64,000 bases of DNA from Desulfovibrionales bacterium (GTDB taxonomy: Bacteria > Desulfobacterota > QYQD01), in the NCBI GenBank assembly GCA_028715605.1, contig JAQURM010000007.1, forward strand, positions 1-64,000, given 5' to 3'. Shown here one piece after another: positions 15,979-26,662 of this stretch (position 1 is the stretch's first letter; each line of letters begins with the position of its first letter). The translations under genes were made by a program, and so were the position numbers. The notes below the pieces were generated by a model. The model did no database searches. It worked only from the letters and a program-made list of their open reading frames with translations, and was not told the origin of the DNA.

Positions 15979-17382
15979 TTAAAATGAGAACCTGACGGCA
16001 AGATAACCCTGATCATTTCTGTCGTAGTTTCCTAAAAATGTATCGGCTTTTCCGTCAAAAATATTCAGGCCCGCGAAGATAGATAGATTATCCACATAAC
16101 GCAGTTCAACCTCTGGATTTAGATAGAAGCCGTTGTCGGTAACGTTGTAAAGTGAATCAAGATTGAGGCGCAGTTTGTCGTGGAAGAGGGTTTTGTTTAT
16201 GCGAAGGAAAAGGCCGGATTCAAACTCATGGTCGAAAAGGATTCTGTCGTCATAGCTGAATATCTTTCTCTGGTATAATTGGAAATTTGCATACCAGTCG
16301 TTGGTAAAGGTCCTGTCGATACCAAGGACGTAGTGCAGTATATGCTTGCTGGTAGAGGTGAGGTCATTTTTTAAAAATACCTGGTCGGTCATATAGGCCG
16401 CCTCGCCCCGGATGCCGAAGAGGCCCATGGTGGTCTCGACTTCGGCCCCGATAACCTGATTTCTCTCATAGGTTACGATGATGTCCTCGTCAAGCAATTG
16501 GGCCTGTGCCAATTGGCCCAAAAGCGCCTCTGCCGAAGGGTTGCTGACATTAATGTTTTTAATGGGAAAACTTTCAATAAAGGGGAAGGAATTTCTTGTG
16601 TAAAGATAGCTGATTCCATAGTCGAGGTTGCCCACTGTTCCGGTAAACCGCAGTCCGGCCTCGCTGTTCTCCAGGCCGGTGGAGTATTCCTTTTCCCTTA
16701 TCTCCAGGCCGGTCAGGTAGTCTTTAAGCGCCTGTGATAATGTCGTGGAGTGCCTTACCTGGGTTTTGAGGTGCTTGAGGGTGGCCCAGTCTGAGCCAAA
16801 GAAATCGGTTTTGGCGCTGCGGAAGTGTGGTTTATATATACCCTCTATGGCGCCTTCGGACAAGAAATAACGCGCCCGCAGCATAAATACGGGTAGTTTT
16901 CTGTCTTCCAGCCTTAACGTGATACTCTCCCGCAGGTCCTGCGGATTGAGATTGTCCACCGGACTTATTTCGTCTGCCTTGCCCCAGCGCACAATCTGGT
17001 TGCCGAGTGTTATATCCCACTTCTGCTCCGAGAATTCTACATAACCCTCAAACATCTCAGTGCTGAAGTCATCTCTTGAGCCGTCGTTGCGAAACCAGAG
17101 GTAATCTGACATCACCGAGGCAACCATCCTGATATGCTCCTCAATTTGGGCCTTTCCTTCCAGGAATAACTTGTTTCTAAGGGTGCGTGTGTCTTCGTAA
17201 GGTTCGTCGTGCCGCAGGTCTTCTGTCCCGCGAACCCAGATGTTGCCGCTGACTTTGGAGTCGCGGATCAGGGAGAAAGGCTGGGCAGAGGCAGTGCATG
17301 GCAGGAATGCAGCCAGGGCAAAAAGCAGGAATAAGGCCCTGCCCTTCTTAATATTTTTCCAGATTGCGTACGGTAAAGACAT
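15979..17382 (-). CDS. DUF1302-like outer-membrane beta-barrel protein
   Basis: 467 residues from ATG 17382, whose signal peptide (ALFLLFALAAFLPCTASA) lies about residues 15-32. The mature part is rich in alternating aromatic strands; the run IVRWGKADEISPVDNLNPQD is the hallmark region of DUF1302-type barrels, and the protein ends LAVRFSF with a terminal Phe, the signal for BAM-mediated insertion. Longer in-frame starts upstream would lie inside the LolA-like gene. It overlaps that gene by 35 bases and precedes the MMPL permease, so all three are probably one operon and one export path. Confidence 0.8.
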   Translation of the reverse strand: MSLPYAIWKNIKKGRALFLLFALAAFLPCTASAQPFSLIRDSKVSGNIWVRGTEDLRHDEPYEDTRTLRNKLFLEGKAQIEEHIRMVASVMSDYLWFRNDGSRDDFSTEMFEGYVEFSEQKWDITLGNQIVRWGKADEISPVDNLNPQDLRESITLRLEDRKLPVFMLRARYFLSEGAIEGIYKPHFRSAKTDFFGSDWATLKHLKTQVRHSTTLSQALKDYLTGLEIREKEYSTGLENSEAGLRFTGTVGNLDYGISYLYTRNSFPFIESFPIKNINVSNPSAEALLGQLAQAQLLDEDIIVTYERNQVIGAEVETTMGLFGIRGEAAYMTDQVFLKNDLTSTSKHILHYVLGIDRTFTNDWYANFQLYQRKIFSYDDRILFDHEFESGLFLRINKTLFHDKLRLNLDSLYNVTDNGFYLNPEVELRYVDNLSIFAGLNIFDGKADTFLGNYDRNDQGYLAVRFSF

Positions 17383-18145
17383 TTGGGTCAACATTGACGT
17401 TATATGAAATTTTCTGGACTTCAAGCACTGTCCTGTGCTGGTTACGGAGGTCGGCCATCTCGGCCACCATATCCGTCCATATACCACTTATCTTCTGGAG
17501 ATTGAACACCGTATAGCGTTTCACTACCCGGCCATGCTTGTAATAGTCAATTTGAATAGGCACATAGCTATCCATGGTCACAAGGGCTACAAACTTTTCG
17601 TATTGAGACTCGGCAGAGGGTTTTGGGGTACTTTCCAACACCCAGCAGTTGAAACCACTTAGAATTTTCGATCCCAAAAGGTGATGGACATCCTTTTCGA
17701 CCCTTCTCCTTTGCATGTCTTCATAGGTAAAATCTGAGTTGACAAATTTTTGATCCTTCTGGCTTGAGACAATCCTTCTACTCCTCCTTAGTTCCGGTAA
17801 AAACAGGTACTGGTCATCGTCCCGGCTCTTATTTTCCCAGGTCAGGAAACCCGTTCCTCTTATCTCAGCCGGGCTGTTAAAACGGATCAGGGTCTTTTTA
17901 AACTCCCCAAAATCCCTTCGCCATATCTCCATTTCTCTGACACGGCTCTGGCCATCTTTTTCAATAAGCTTCATAAGTACGATGGCATGGGAGTCGCGGC
18001 TGGTATCCCGGTCGTAAATTCTTTGCGCGATGGATTCTGCGGAGGGCTGTTGCTCCGCGAATGTATTCGTTAATATTAATAAAACAGGGACTAATGCGAG
18101 AAACGAAGTTAATAGCTTTTTACACCATATATTTTTAATACACAT
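17348..18145 (-). CDS. LolA-like outer-membrane lipoprotein-sorting protein
   Basis: 265 residues from ATG 18145; GGAGG lies a little upstream, and longer frames beyond it are not protein-like. The signal peptide is KKLLTSFLALVPVLLILTNT. The mature protein shows SRVREMEIWRRDF, GTGFLTWENKSRDDDQYLFL, LRRSRRIVSSQK and DFTYEDM, the pattern of the MMPL-associated LolA-like family, which probably carries a lipid through the periplasm. It is the first gene of the operon with the DUF1302-like barrel and the MMPL permease and is divergent from the first FeeM-like gene. Confidence 0.85.
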   Translation of the reverse strand: MCIKNIWCKKLLTSFLALVPVLLILTNTFAEQQPSAESIAQRIYDRDTSRDSHAIVLMKLIEKDGQSRVREMEIWRRDFGEFKKTLIRFNSPAEIRGTGFLTWENKSRDDDQYLFLPELRRSRRIVSSQKDQKFVNSDFTYEDMQRRRVEKDVHHLLGSKILSGFNCWVLESTPKPSAESQYEKFVALVTMDSYVPIQIDYYKHGRVVKRYTVFNLQKISGIWTDMVAEMADLRNQHRTVLEVQKISYNVNVDPNVFTVRNLEKY

Positions 18146-18332
18146 AGGCCTTTTTCTGCCTCCGATCAGAATAATAAGATCGTAATAGATAATCTCTGCT
18201 TTTTCAATCGGCAATTTTAATAAAAAAGTTGATTGTGGGAGTTCCGTATCCTTATGGGAAGTTTTTATCAAAATTGGAATAGGGCCGATAAGAACGTTAA
18301 CGAAAAAAACTAAACAAAAGAAGTTAAGCCAG

Positions 18333-19241
18333 ATGCTGATAAGAAACGCAGAACTTCTGAGAGAGAAAAAATATCTCCCGGAGAGTCGCAGGGCCATAAG
18401 ACTGAGGCGGTCCCGGCTTACCGAAGTAGGACAATCCCTTGATTACCGGATTAAGACCGCCACTTCACGGGAAGAATGGATCGAGGCCTTTTCTCTGGCA
18501 CATGATAGATATGTAGAACTGGGTTACATGGATCCGGATCCTTCGACAATGAGGCTGAAGATCCAAAACATATTACCCTCGACCCGGGTATTTACTGCCA
18601 GATCCGAGGGGAGGGCGGTTGCCACCGCCACCCTTATTATCGATTCTCCCCTGGGACTGCCATCCGATGCAATATATAAAAACGAGCTGGATATGTTAAG
18701 GAATAAAGGCCGCCTGGTATCCGAGGGTTCTTCTCTGGTCACCGCAAAGGAATTTAAGTGCAGTAATATATTCATGCTTCTTTTCAAGGTGGTTTACGCC
18801 TACGCTCAGTATGTGCAGACCGACGACATCTGTATCGCCGTAAATCCTAAGCATGCCCGTTTCTATGAGGATATACTTTTGTTTGAGCCGATCGGAGAGT
18901 TGAGATATTTCCCGTCAGTAAAGGATGCGCCGGCCATTTTGGAGCGTATGGATCTGCGCACAGCGCATGCACGATTTGCGGATGTCTATAATATGGAGGA
19001 TTTTGACTGTGATCTTTATACCTTTTTCTTCACGGCCAATAATGGCGATGAATCAGAATGGGGGAAGTCCTATCCCACTGGCGGTCTCAGGATGTCCCTG
19101 GAGGATATACGGTATTTTTTTGTAGAACAGACCGATCTCTTTGTGGAAATTGACGACGACAAACTGGCCTACATCCGGAAATGCTATCCTGACTACGACT
19201 TCACCCAGGTACTTCCACCCGGCTATTTTTCTGCGAGATAG
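18333..19241 (+). CDS. FeeM-like N-acyl amino acid synthase (GNAT fold), copy 1
   Basis: 302 residues; the catalytic domain begins near residue 40. The pattern AFSLAHDRYVELGYMDPDPS, LPSTRVFTARSEGRAVATAT, IIDSPLGLPSDAIY and FKVVYAYAQYVQTDDICIAV followed by NPKHARFYEDILLFEPIGE matches the FeeM / exosortase-system-associated acyltransferase group, which uses acyl-ACP or acyl-CoA to acylate an amine such as an amino acid. The C-terminus has an extra 70-residue region (YTFFFTANNGDE...). It is divergent from the LolA-DUF1302-MMPL operon. The true start may be an internal one because the first 35 residues overlap the divergent promoter region. Confidence 0.8.
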   Translation: MLIRNAELLREKKYLPESRRAIRLRRSRLTEVGQSLDYRIKTATSREEWIEAFSLAHDRYVELGYMDPDPSTMRLKIQNILPSTRVFTARSEGRAVATATLIIDSPLGLPSDAIYKNELDMLRNKGRLVSEGSSLVTAKEFKCSNIFMLLFKVVYAYAQYVQTDDICIAVNPKHARFYEDILLFEPIGELRYFPSVKDAPAILERMDLRTAHARFADVYNMEDFDCDLYTFFFTANNGDESEWGKSYPTGGLRMSLEDIRYFFVEQTDLFVEIDDDKLAYIRKCYPDYDFTQVLPPGYFSAR

Positions 19242-19521
19242 TGCTCATCCGGAAACTACTGTTTCCGGCTTCACGCTTTCAGCGATCAGCGATTAGCTAT
19301 CAGCAAAAATCTAAGACAAACAACACATTAAGCTGAGCGCTGCTAGCTGAGTGCTGATAGCTCATCCGGAATTTTTGGGGTTCCGGATGAAAACGAGATA
19401 GTGCTCTGCCCGGGCATAAATCTTCTTGCTGGAACAAAAAGTGTTAAAATAAATTCACACCTTATATATTTTTTGCTATATTTATAATAGTTATATTAAA
19501 AATTATAGGTGAGGCTGTATT
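19242..19521. other. Spacer with two CATCCGGAA hairpins and AT-rich promoter
   Basis: Holds a CCGGAAACTACTGTTTCCGG hairpin (19250-19269), a CAGCGATTAGCTATCAGC type repeat and a second CATCCGGAA/TTCCGGATG hairpin (19363-19389), then an extremely AT-rich stretch (19440-19510) likely to hold the promoter of the next gene. No gene is seen. Confidence 0.6.
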
Positions 19522-20301
19522 ATGATAACATTAGATATCTTAGACGATGATGTCCCGGCAAAATCCCCGGTTAGCGCCGAGGATATAGAATTCAAGGTAG
19601 TTGATACTCTGGATGAATTGGAGCAGTCATATAATCTTATCTACAAGGCCTATGTAGCACGAGGATATGTTAAACCGCACCATTCTGAAATGAGAATAGG
19701 GATTTATAATTTACTCCCTGACACCCGGACGTTTATCGCCAAGAAGGATGACTTAGTAATAATGACCCTTACTATTATCCCGGACTCACCATTAGGACTG
19801 CCCATGGATGAAATCTACAACATTGAGATGGACTTCCTGAGATATCATGGAAGAAAAGCGGCAGAGCTTTCCGGCCTGGCAGTCCACGAGGATTTGAGCG
19901 GCAAGGGGATGTTTATCTTCCTGGCATTAGTCAAGCTCGTGTATTTTTATGCCAGGAGTGCGGATATTGATGATTTCTGTATCGCTGTCCATCCCAAGCA
20001 CGGGTCTTTTTACGAAAATGTCTTATTATTTGAACATCTGGGTGATGAAAAACTCTATTCCAGTGTCAGAAACTCTCCAGCCATGGGTAAGCGGTTAAAT
20101 CTGCATACTTTCGAGAAAAGATTAAGCAGGAAAAATAGACATCTTTACCGGTTCGTTTGTGAACAGGGACATCCCCTTTCACAAACCATATCAAAGAATA
20201 TCGTTCTCGATGAGGCGCTTTCCTGTTTCTTAAGGAAAGGATGGCCAATGGAGAAAATTCGCCAGTTCTATCACCTGCCTGATAAAAGACTTTATTGTTA
20301 G
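19522..20301 (+). CDS. FeeM-like N-acyl amino acid synthase (GNAT fold), copy 2
   Basis: 259 residues with a TAGGTGAGG-type ribosome binding site. It shares with copy 1 the same blocks in the same order: YNLIYKAYVARGYVKPHHSE, LPDTRTFIAKKDDLVIMTLT, IIPDSPLGLPMDEIYN, VKLVYFYARSADIDDFCIAV, HPKHGSFYENVLLFEHLGDE. It lacks the long C-terminal extension of copy 1. The two are clearly paralogues but quite diverged, so different acyl chain or amine specificity is possible. It has its own AT-rich promoter region. Confidence 0.8.
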   Translation: MITLDILDDDVPAKSPVSAEDIEFKVVDTLDELEQSYNLIYKAYVARGYVKPHHSEMRIGIYNLLPDTRTFIAKKDDLVIMTLTIIPDSPLGLPMDEIYNIEMDFLRYHGRKAAELSGLAVHEDLSGKGMFIFLALVKLVYFYARSADIDDFCIAVHPKHGSFYENVLLFEHLGDEKLYSSVRNSPAMGKRLNLHTFEKRLSRKNRHLYRFVCEQGHPLSQTISKNIVLDEALSCFLRKGWPMEKIRQFYHLPDKRLYC

Positions 20302-20375
20302 GTCCATCACAAGACTGCCCTTCCTTTGGAGAATACAGCATCCCCCGTGCCCAATTGGATCGTTAAATATATGTA

Positions 20376-20404
20376 TTGACAGGGTATCTGTGTTTTGCTA
20401 TGTT
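20376..20404 (+). promoter_or_regulatory. Sigma-70 promoter of eno
   Basis: TTGACA at 20376-20381, 17-base spacer, TATGTT at 20399-20404. Start of transcription would be near 20411, about 46 bases before the GTG start codon of eno. Confidence 0.8.
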
Positions 20405-20456
20405 TAGCCCAGATTTTCTGAACGGCTGCTCATTTTTATTTTACCATGGAGGATAA

Positions 20457-21737
<1,281 letters not shown>

Positions 21738-21806
21738 AGGTTACAAGGATGGCCGTCATGTCTGATTTTTGACAAAGTAATAGATTTACCCCCGGAGGTT
21801 AGTTCT

Positions 21807-22097
21807 ATGACCCTGACTAAGGCTGATCTTGTCAATCATATTTATGAAAAAAACAAGCTTCGCAAGGCTGAAGCCGTACTGGCCATGGAAGCCTTATTAG
21901 AAATAATTAAGACCTCCCTGGCTGATAATGAGAGCGTGCTCATCAGCGGTTTTGGTAAATTTAACGTCAAGAATAAAAAGGAAAGACGGGGCAGAAACCC
22001 TCAGACCGGTGCGGAATTAATGCTATCCCCCCGGCGGGTAGTCACATTTAAGCCTTCCAGCATCCTCCGGCAGAGAATAAATAATAAGAAGATATGA
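21807..22097 (+). CDS. HU/IHF-family DNA-binding protein (IHF alpha-like)
   Basis: 96 residues. The DNA-binding arm motif GRNPQTGAEL with the intercalating Pro, the ISGFGKFNVKNK strand and the KPSSILRQRIN tail are typical; IHF-alpha is suggested by the LTKADLVNHIYE start but HU cannot be excluded. A GGAGG lies about 11 bases before the ATG. It would bend DNA and could assist the sigma-54 promoters of this genome, as IHF does elsewhere. Confidence 0.9.
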   Translation: MTLTKADLVNHIYEKNKLRKAEAVLAMEALLEIIKTSLADNESVLISGFGKFNVKNKKERRGRNPQTGAELMLSPRRVVTFKPSSILRQRINNKKI

Positions 22098-22270
22098 CGG
22101 TCTCGTAAAAAGTCCATTTGCTGCATCTATGTAAGCTCAAAGGTGAAGGGGAGAATTGCAATGCCTACTCCTTTAAGCTTTTAGCCTTCAGCTACTCTTT
22201 AGCTTTTTACTGTGCCGTCCACTGACTTTTTACGAGTTCATCAAGATATAGGAATGACAGGATCGATATC
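22098..22270. repeat. TCGTAAAAAGTCC / GACTTTTTACGAG inverted repeat spacer
   Basis: The ends TCTCGTAAAAAGTCCA (near 22103) and TGACTTTTTACGAGTTCA (near 22223) are inverted copies around about 100 bases without a gene. A related pair bounds 39376-39575. This looks like a small dispersed element, perhaps a non-autonomous transposable repeat. Confidence 0.6.
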
Positions 22271-23734
22271 TCAAGATAAAAGAGTCGGCTTTTTTGTATG
22301 GAAGTCTGTCTCTGATTCAAAATTGTAGGCCACCTGCAATATCTTTTCCTCCGCAAAGTGATTACCAAGCAATTGGATCCCAACCGGCAGTCCTTCCGCA
22401 CTGAATCCGCACGGCACAGAGATGGCGGGCAACCCGGCCAGGTTGGCCGGTACAGTGAAAATATCAGATAGATACATCTGGAAGGGATCGTTTACCTTTT
22501 CTCCGATTTTAAAGGGTGGCGTAGGCGCAACCGGCGTTAATATGACGTCGCACCGGTCAAAGCCCTTTTTGAAGTCTTCCGCGATCAGGGTGCGCACCTG
22601 GGAGGCCTTCTTATAATAGGCATCGTAGTAACCGGAGGAGAGGGCATAGGTGCCGAGCATGATGCGACGTTTTACCTCGGCTCCAAAACCTCCTGACCGG
22701 GTCTTCTCATACATCTCCAGAAGTTCTTTGGCCTCAGCGTCGCGAAAGCCGTATTTTACACCATCGTAGCGGGCCAGGTTGGAGCTGGCCTCAGCCGGGG
22801 CAATTATATAGTAGATAGCCACTGCGTATTCGGTGTGGGGAAGAGATATCTCTACGATCTCTGCACCCAGGCCGGAAAGTGCCTCTATAGCAGTGCGCAC
22901 AGATTTTTCAACATCAGGGGATAAGCCGGGGCCGAAGTATTCTTTGGGGATGCCGATCTTAATCCCTTTGACTCCTTTAACCAGCGCCTTTGTATAGTCC
23001 ACTTGCGGCCGGGGGGCCGAGGTTGAATCCAGGGGGTCATGACCATGTACGGCATTTAGAAGCAGGGCGCAGTCAGTGACATCCTTGGTGAGCGGCCCTA
23101 TCTGGTCTAACGACGAGGCAAAGGCGACCAGCCCGTAACGCGATACCGTACCGTAGGTGGGCTTTAATCCCACCACACCACAATGCGCCGCCGGCTGCCG
23201 GATGGAGCCGCCGGTGTCGGACCCAAGGGAGGCGATGCACTCGTCTGCCGCCACGGCGGCTGCCGAGCCTCCGCTTGACCCGCCCGGTATGTAGTCAAGT
23301 CGCCAGGGGTTTCCGGTTATGTGGAAGGCCGAGTTTTCTGTGGACGAACCCATGGCAAACTCATCCATATTTACCTTGCCGAGCAGTACGGCCCCGGCCT
23401 CCTTTAGTCTTCTGATTACCGTAGCGTCATAGATGGGGATAAAATCCTTCAAGATATATGAACCACAGGTGGTGCGTACGCCTTCCGTACAGATAACATC
23501 CTTTATAGAGATGGGGATGCCGGTCAGCGGGCCGCCCTTGCCATTTTGCAGGATGCGGTCGGCTTCTCTGGCCTGTTCCATAGCCGCTTCCGGTGTAAGT
23601 GTGATATAGGCGTGAACCTTAGGTTCAACCTCTTTTATGCGTGCCAGTACAGACTCGGTTATCTCAACCGAGGTAACTTCCTTTTTGAGTAATAATTCGC
23701 TTAGGGCGTGGATGGTCAGGGCATAGAGTTGCAT
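22271..23734 (-). CDS. gatA: Asp/Glu-tRNA amidotransferase subunit A
   Basis: 487 residues, the amidase subunit that frees ammonia from glutamine for transamidation of misacylated tRNA. Catalytic triad visible: Lys in ISIKDV, cis-Ser in [13 protein letters not shown] and nucleophile Ser in [12 protein letters not shown]. It lies nine bases downstream of gatC; gatB is not in the window and must be elsewhere. Confidence 0.97.
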   Translation of the reverse strand: MQLYALTIHALSELLLKKEVTSVEITESVLARIKEVEPKVHAYITLTPEAAMEQAREADRILQNGKGGPLTGIPISIKDVICTEGVRTTCGSYILKDFIPIYDATVIRRLKEAGAVLLGKVNMDEFAMGSSTENSAFHITGNPWRLDYIPGGSSGGSAAAVAADECIASLGSDTGGSIRQPAAHCGVVGLKPTYGTVSRYGLVAFASSLDQIGPLTKDVTDCALLLNAVHGHDPLDSTSAPRPQVDYTKALVKGVKGIKIGIPKEYFGPGLSPDVEKSVRTAIEALSGLGAEIVEISLPHTEYAVAIYYIIAPAEASSNLARYDGVKYGFRDAEAKELLEMYEKTRSGGFGAEVKRRIMLGTYALSSGYYDAYYKKASQVRTLIAEDFKKGFDRCDVILTPVAPTPPFKIGEKVNDPFQMYLSDIFTVPANLAGLPAISVPCGFSAEGLPVGIQLLGNHFAEEKILQVAYNFESETDFHTKKPTLLS

Positions 23735-23743
23735 GGCAGGACC

Positions 23744-24028
23744 TCAGATGACACGGGGCACAGTGAATGATCCGTCTGCCTTTGCCGGGGCGTTGGCCAG
23801 ACTTTTTTCGTTAGGAACAGACGGCCGGATCGCGTCTTCCCGGAAGGCATTGGTGATGGCCAGGGCGTGGTGTGTGGGCTCGACATCTGCCGTGTCCAGT
23901 TCGTTTAACTTATCCATGTAAGTCAATATCTGGTTCAGTTGATTTGTAAATAGCTCGAGATCTTCATTGGAAAAAGAAAGCCTGGCCAGCTTGGCCACAT
24001 GCTGGACATCCTCGCGGCTGATCTTCAC
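23744..24028 (-). CDS. gatC: Asp/Glu-tRNA amidotransferase subunit C
   Basis: 94 residues, the small linker subunit. The KISREDVQHVAKLARLSFSN start and DTADVEPTHHALAI middle are typical, and it immediately precedes gatA on the same strand. Confidence 0.96.
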   Translation of the reverse strand: MKISREDVQHVAKLARLSFSNEDLELFTNQLNQILTYMDKLNELDTADVEPTHHALAITNAFREDAIRPSVPNEKSLANAPAKADGSFTVPRVI

Positions 24029-24404
24029 GTTTTTTCCTCGCTTTGCTATCCAAATGTCCGGGGCATCAATTCCAATGGCTCACCCGCCGGATGCGAGCCA
24101 TTGTCTAATAACATATCCTAATATATTTCACAAGATTCGAGTTTAACCCAAGGGACTTCGGATAGCTTCTCACCTTTTGTCCTTTTTCCCCTTTATCTAT
24201 CTCCAGAATGCATCGGCGTTTGATTAAATGAGTTTATCAGTTTAGCTGTTTGAAAGAGTATTCTTAAATCCCTCCCAACCTCCCTTTTTCAAAGGGAGGA
24301 GAAAACACTTCCCCCTTTGGAAAAGGGGGATTGAGGGGGATTTTGGCCCTTATAACGCCTTGCTTAGGCATACCTTTAAAAAACCCAAAGTGTTACAAAT
24401 GAGG
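24029..24404. other. Spacer holding a hairpin and 110-bp repeat copy B
   Basis: No gene is seen. An AATGGCTC/GAGCCATT inverted repeat lies at about 24073-24101, near the start of the minus-strand gatC transcript. The repeat at 24233-24343 fills much of the rest. Confidence 0.6.
24233..24343. repeat. 110-bp dispersed repeat, copy B
   Basis: Nearly identical to 6178-6288, from TTATCAGTTTAGCTGTTTG to GGGGGATTTT, in the same orientation. The differences cluster in hairpin arms and loops (for example TTTTCC versus TTTTTC). It holds no gene. Confidence 0.85.
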
Positions 24405-25502
24405 TTATTTAACCCAGCGGTTATTTGGATACTCGATATCAAGCTGCTCTAGCAATTCCGGAGGCGCCATGTACCCGACTTCGAGCATCTTCTGCGCGCA
24501 CCTTTTAGCCTGCCGGGTATTTCCCTGACGGAGAGCGGCGCGGGCCATCATGTAATTGGTCCACCAGGATTCCGGCGCCAGCTCCCGGCCCTTTTGGGCG
24601 CATTCATCGGCCAGCTCCCACCTTTTATGATGTTCAGAGAGATAATAGAGGTAGTACAGATAGTCACCGACTAGTTCCTGCTTGCTTAGATTTCTAAAGA
24701 AATAGGGACTTTTCCATGCTCCCCACTTCTGCACGTACTTGCTATCTCCATATCTCAGGCCCCGCCATCTATTGGTAGCCTCCAAGTTAAAACATTCCCG
24801 GCCATCGTCGTAGCGGACGAACATGTGGAACTCGCCGACGTTAGGACAGGGGATGCCGACCGCGTAAAGCGGCAGCCCTAATCGCTCTCCCAGGGCGAGG
24901 CAGAGGAGGCTGAAGCCAAAACAGTTTGTCCTTTTATTCTCCAGTATATATGGAAGAGATACTATCTTTTCTTCGAGCTTTCCACTCTGGTAACTAAAAC
25001 CTGAATACGTTATTCTGTCCAGCATGCAGCCGATCAGTGTCTTGGCGTCGTTTCTGCTCCATTTCTTCATATCCTTTCTGATATCACGGGCGATGGCCTC
25101 CAGCCGGCTGATTATTTGAGCCTTGTCGATTTTCTCTCCGAACAATTGAGGATAGACCTCCATATCGTAGCCGAGGAGGTTGGCAGTCAGGTCCAACCGG
25201 TCATCGTATCGGTAATGAATTAAGTCCTTACTCCGGGAGGAAGATGGGGGAGTAAATACGATAGGGTCATTGGGTTGGCTCCTTCTTGATGCGTTGTCTG
25301 GCTTGGGAGCAGAAAAATCTTTTGTCTCTACCCTGTCCTGCAATGCCTTGGGAATAGTGGCGGGGTTATCCGTGAAACAGATAACGCCATTTTCATCGAC
25401 GTATTTGTAAGTGGTGCCCGCTACCGGGCCTGCATGACCCAGCAAAATTATGATAATAACGAGGACAGCGCTTATATGACTATCTGGCAGTTTCATTTTC
25501 AT
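24405..25502 (-). CDS. Secreted DUF4124 plus transglutaminase-like protein
   Basis: 365 residues from ATG 25502 (ATG 25496 also possible), with a hydrophobic signal (AVLVIIIILLGHAGPVAG). Residues about 30-50 (YKYVDENGVICFTDNPATIP) are a DUF4124 module. A transglutaminase-like core follows: Cys in KRTNCFGFSLLCLALGERLG, His in GEFHMFVRYDDG, and a polar residue in CFNLEATNRW, consistent with a papain-like fold. The C-terminus has two TPR-like helical hairpins (LADECAQKGRELAPESWW). It is probably periplasmic. No partner is adjacent. Confidence 0.75.
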   Translation of the reverse strand: MKMKLPDSHISAVLVIIIILLGHAGPVAGTTYKYVDENGVICFTDNPATIPKALQDRVETKDFSAPKPDNASRRSQPNDPIVFTPPSSSRSKDLIHYRYDDRLDLTANLLGYDMEVYPQLFGEKIDKAQIISRLEAIARDIRKDMKKWSRNDAKTLIGCMLDRITYSGFSYQSGKLEEKIVSLPYILENKRTNCFGFSLLCLALGERLGLPLYAVGIPCPNVGEFHMFVRYDDGRECFNLEATNRWRGLRYGDSKYVQKWGAWKSPYFFRNLSKQELVGDYLYYLYYLSEHHKRWELADECAQKGRELAPESWWTNYMMARAALRQGNTRQAKRCAQKMLEVGYMAPPELLEQLDIEYPNNRWVK

Positions 25503-25540
25503 CTCTGTTTTGATTATTACTCCGGCAATTAAAGAGCCTG

Positions 25541-25588
25541 AATCCCCCCTCACCCCCCCTTTAGAAAAGGGGGGGTGAGGGGGGATTT
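25541..25588. repeat. Long perfect C/G palindrome
   Basis: AATCCCCCCTCAC, then C7 and TTT, with the exact complement on the other side of a three-base loop; arms are over 20 bp. It lies between divergent genes (24405 minus, 25668 plus). It belongs to the family that is also found inside coding genes here. Confidence 0.9.
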
Positions 25589-25667
25589 GGCAAGGTTATG
25601 TATTTAAATGCCGTTGTAATAGTATCGGTAGGCAAAGATTTTTTGTGAAAAATTGGTATAATGATTT

Positions 25668-26252
25668 ATGGATTTGAAAAACCTTATAGCCTTATCGGTT
25701 ATCATATTTTGGCCGGTGATTCCGCTCTTCTGGATTCCGGTCCACCTCATGACCGGTCTTTTCAAAAGGCTGGGCATGGCGACTCTCGTCTTTCCGATCA
25801 TCTTCTGGCTGCCCCTGGCCTACAGCCTTTATTCCATAAAGGAACGCCTCCTTTTTTACCAAATTACGCCTCCGGCGTTCCTGACTTATCCGGGCTGGGC
25901 CTTCTTTATCTCCGGACTGGCCCTCCATATCCTGACCGGCATATACCTGAGGTTCGGACTCGTTGGCATCCCGGAGTTTTCAGACAAGGTGAAGATGCAC
26001 CTGGTGAAAAAGGGGCCCTTCGCCGTAGTGCGGCATCCTACGTATCTGACGCACAGCATGATTTTCCTCGGGGCCTTCCTGATTACAGGCATCTTGATCG
26101 TGGGTTTGATAGCCGTCCTGGATTTCTTTACGGTTCACGTGATCATCATCCCGTTTGAAGAAAAAGAATTACAGAGGCGCTTCGGCGATGAATATCTGGA
26201 ATACAAGAGAAAGGTTCCCAAATTTTTCCCTAAGATTGCGTGTATTCTCTAA
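25668..26252 (+). CDS. Isoprenylcysteine carboxyl methyltransferase-like membrane protein
   Basis: 194 residues with about five membrane helices. The C-terminal SAM-binding motifs GPFAVVRHPTYL and FEEKELQRRFGDEYLEYKRK are typical of the ICMT/PEMT family that methylates lipids or small molecules at the membrane. The physiological substrate is unknown. It stands alone. Confidence 0.85.
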   Translation: MDLKNLIALSVIIFWPVIPLFWIPVHLMTGLFKRLGMATLVFPIIFWLPLAYSLYSIKERLLFYQITPPAFLTYPGWAFFISGLALHILTGIYLRFGLVGIPEFSDKVKMHLVKKGPFAVVRHPTYLTHSMIFLGAFLITGILIVGLIAVLDFFTVHVIIIPFEEKELQRRFGDEYLEYKRKVPKFFPKIACIL

Positions 26253-26374
26253 GCAGTGCGCTATCATAGAGAACAATTTGAGGCGCTTTGTGCCTTTGTG
26301 ACGATAGGCACAGTTTTAACAAGTTGATTATATGAGTTAACTATGTAAAATATAATCTTATTTTACTAAAGGAT

Positions 26375-26662
26375 ATGGCGATGGGGAAAAAGATAACAGC
26401 AACCGAGGCGGTACGTAAGTTTTCCGACTTATTAAACAACATTAGATACAGAGGCAGCCATTATACAATACTAAAGGGTGGAAAACCAATAGCGGCTGTT
26501 GGTCCCGTTGGGGAGTTCAAAGTTGAACGGACTTTAGGTGAACTTCCAGAACTCCTGGAAGCCCTACCTCTCCTCGGCGAAGAAGCAAAGTCATTTGAAG
26601 CAGATCTTGAGGAAATACTAAAAAGCCAGCCTGCAATGCCAACGGAAAAACCATGGGCGTAA
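26375..26662 (+). CDS. Phd/YefM-like antitoxin
   Basis: 95 residues: KKITATEAVRKFSDLLNNIR then HYTILKGGKPIAAVGPV, the standard Phd/YefM N-terminal DNA-binding fold, plus an acidic toxin-binding tail. Its stop overlaps the start of a VapC gene that is broken, so it is an antitoxin without a functional partner. Confidence 0.85.
   Translation: MAMGKKITATEAVRKFSDLLNNIRYRGSHYTILKGGKPIAAVGPVGEFKVERTLGELPELLEALPLLGEEAKSFEADLEEILKSQPAMPTEKPWA

Noticed and set aside
25541-25588. CRISPR repeat
   Set aside because: The palindromes are not regularly spaced and have no spacers; they are dispersed inverted repeats.
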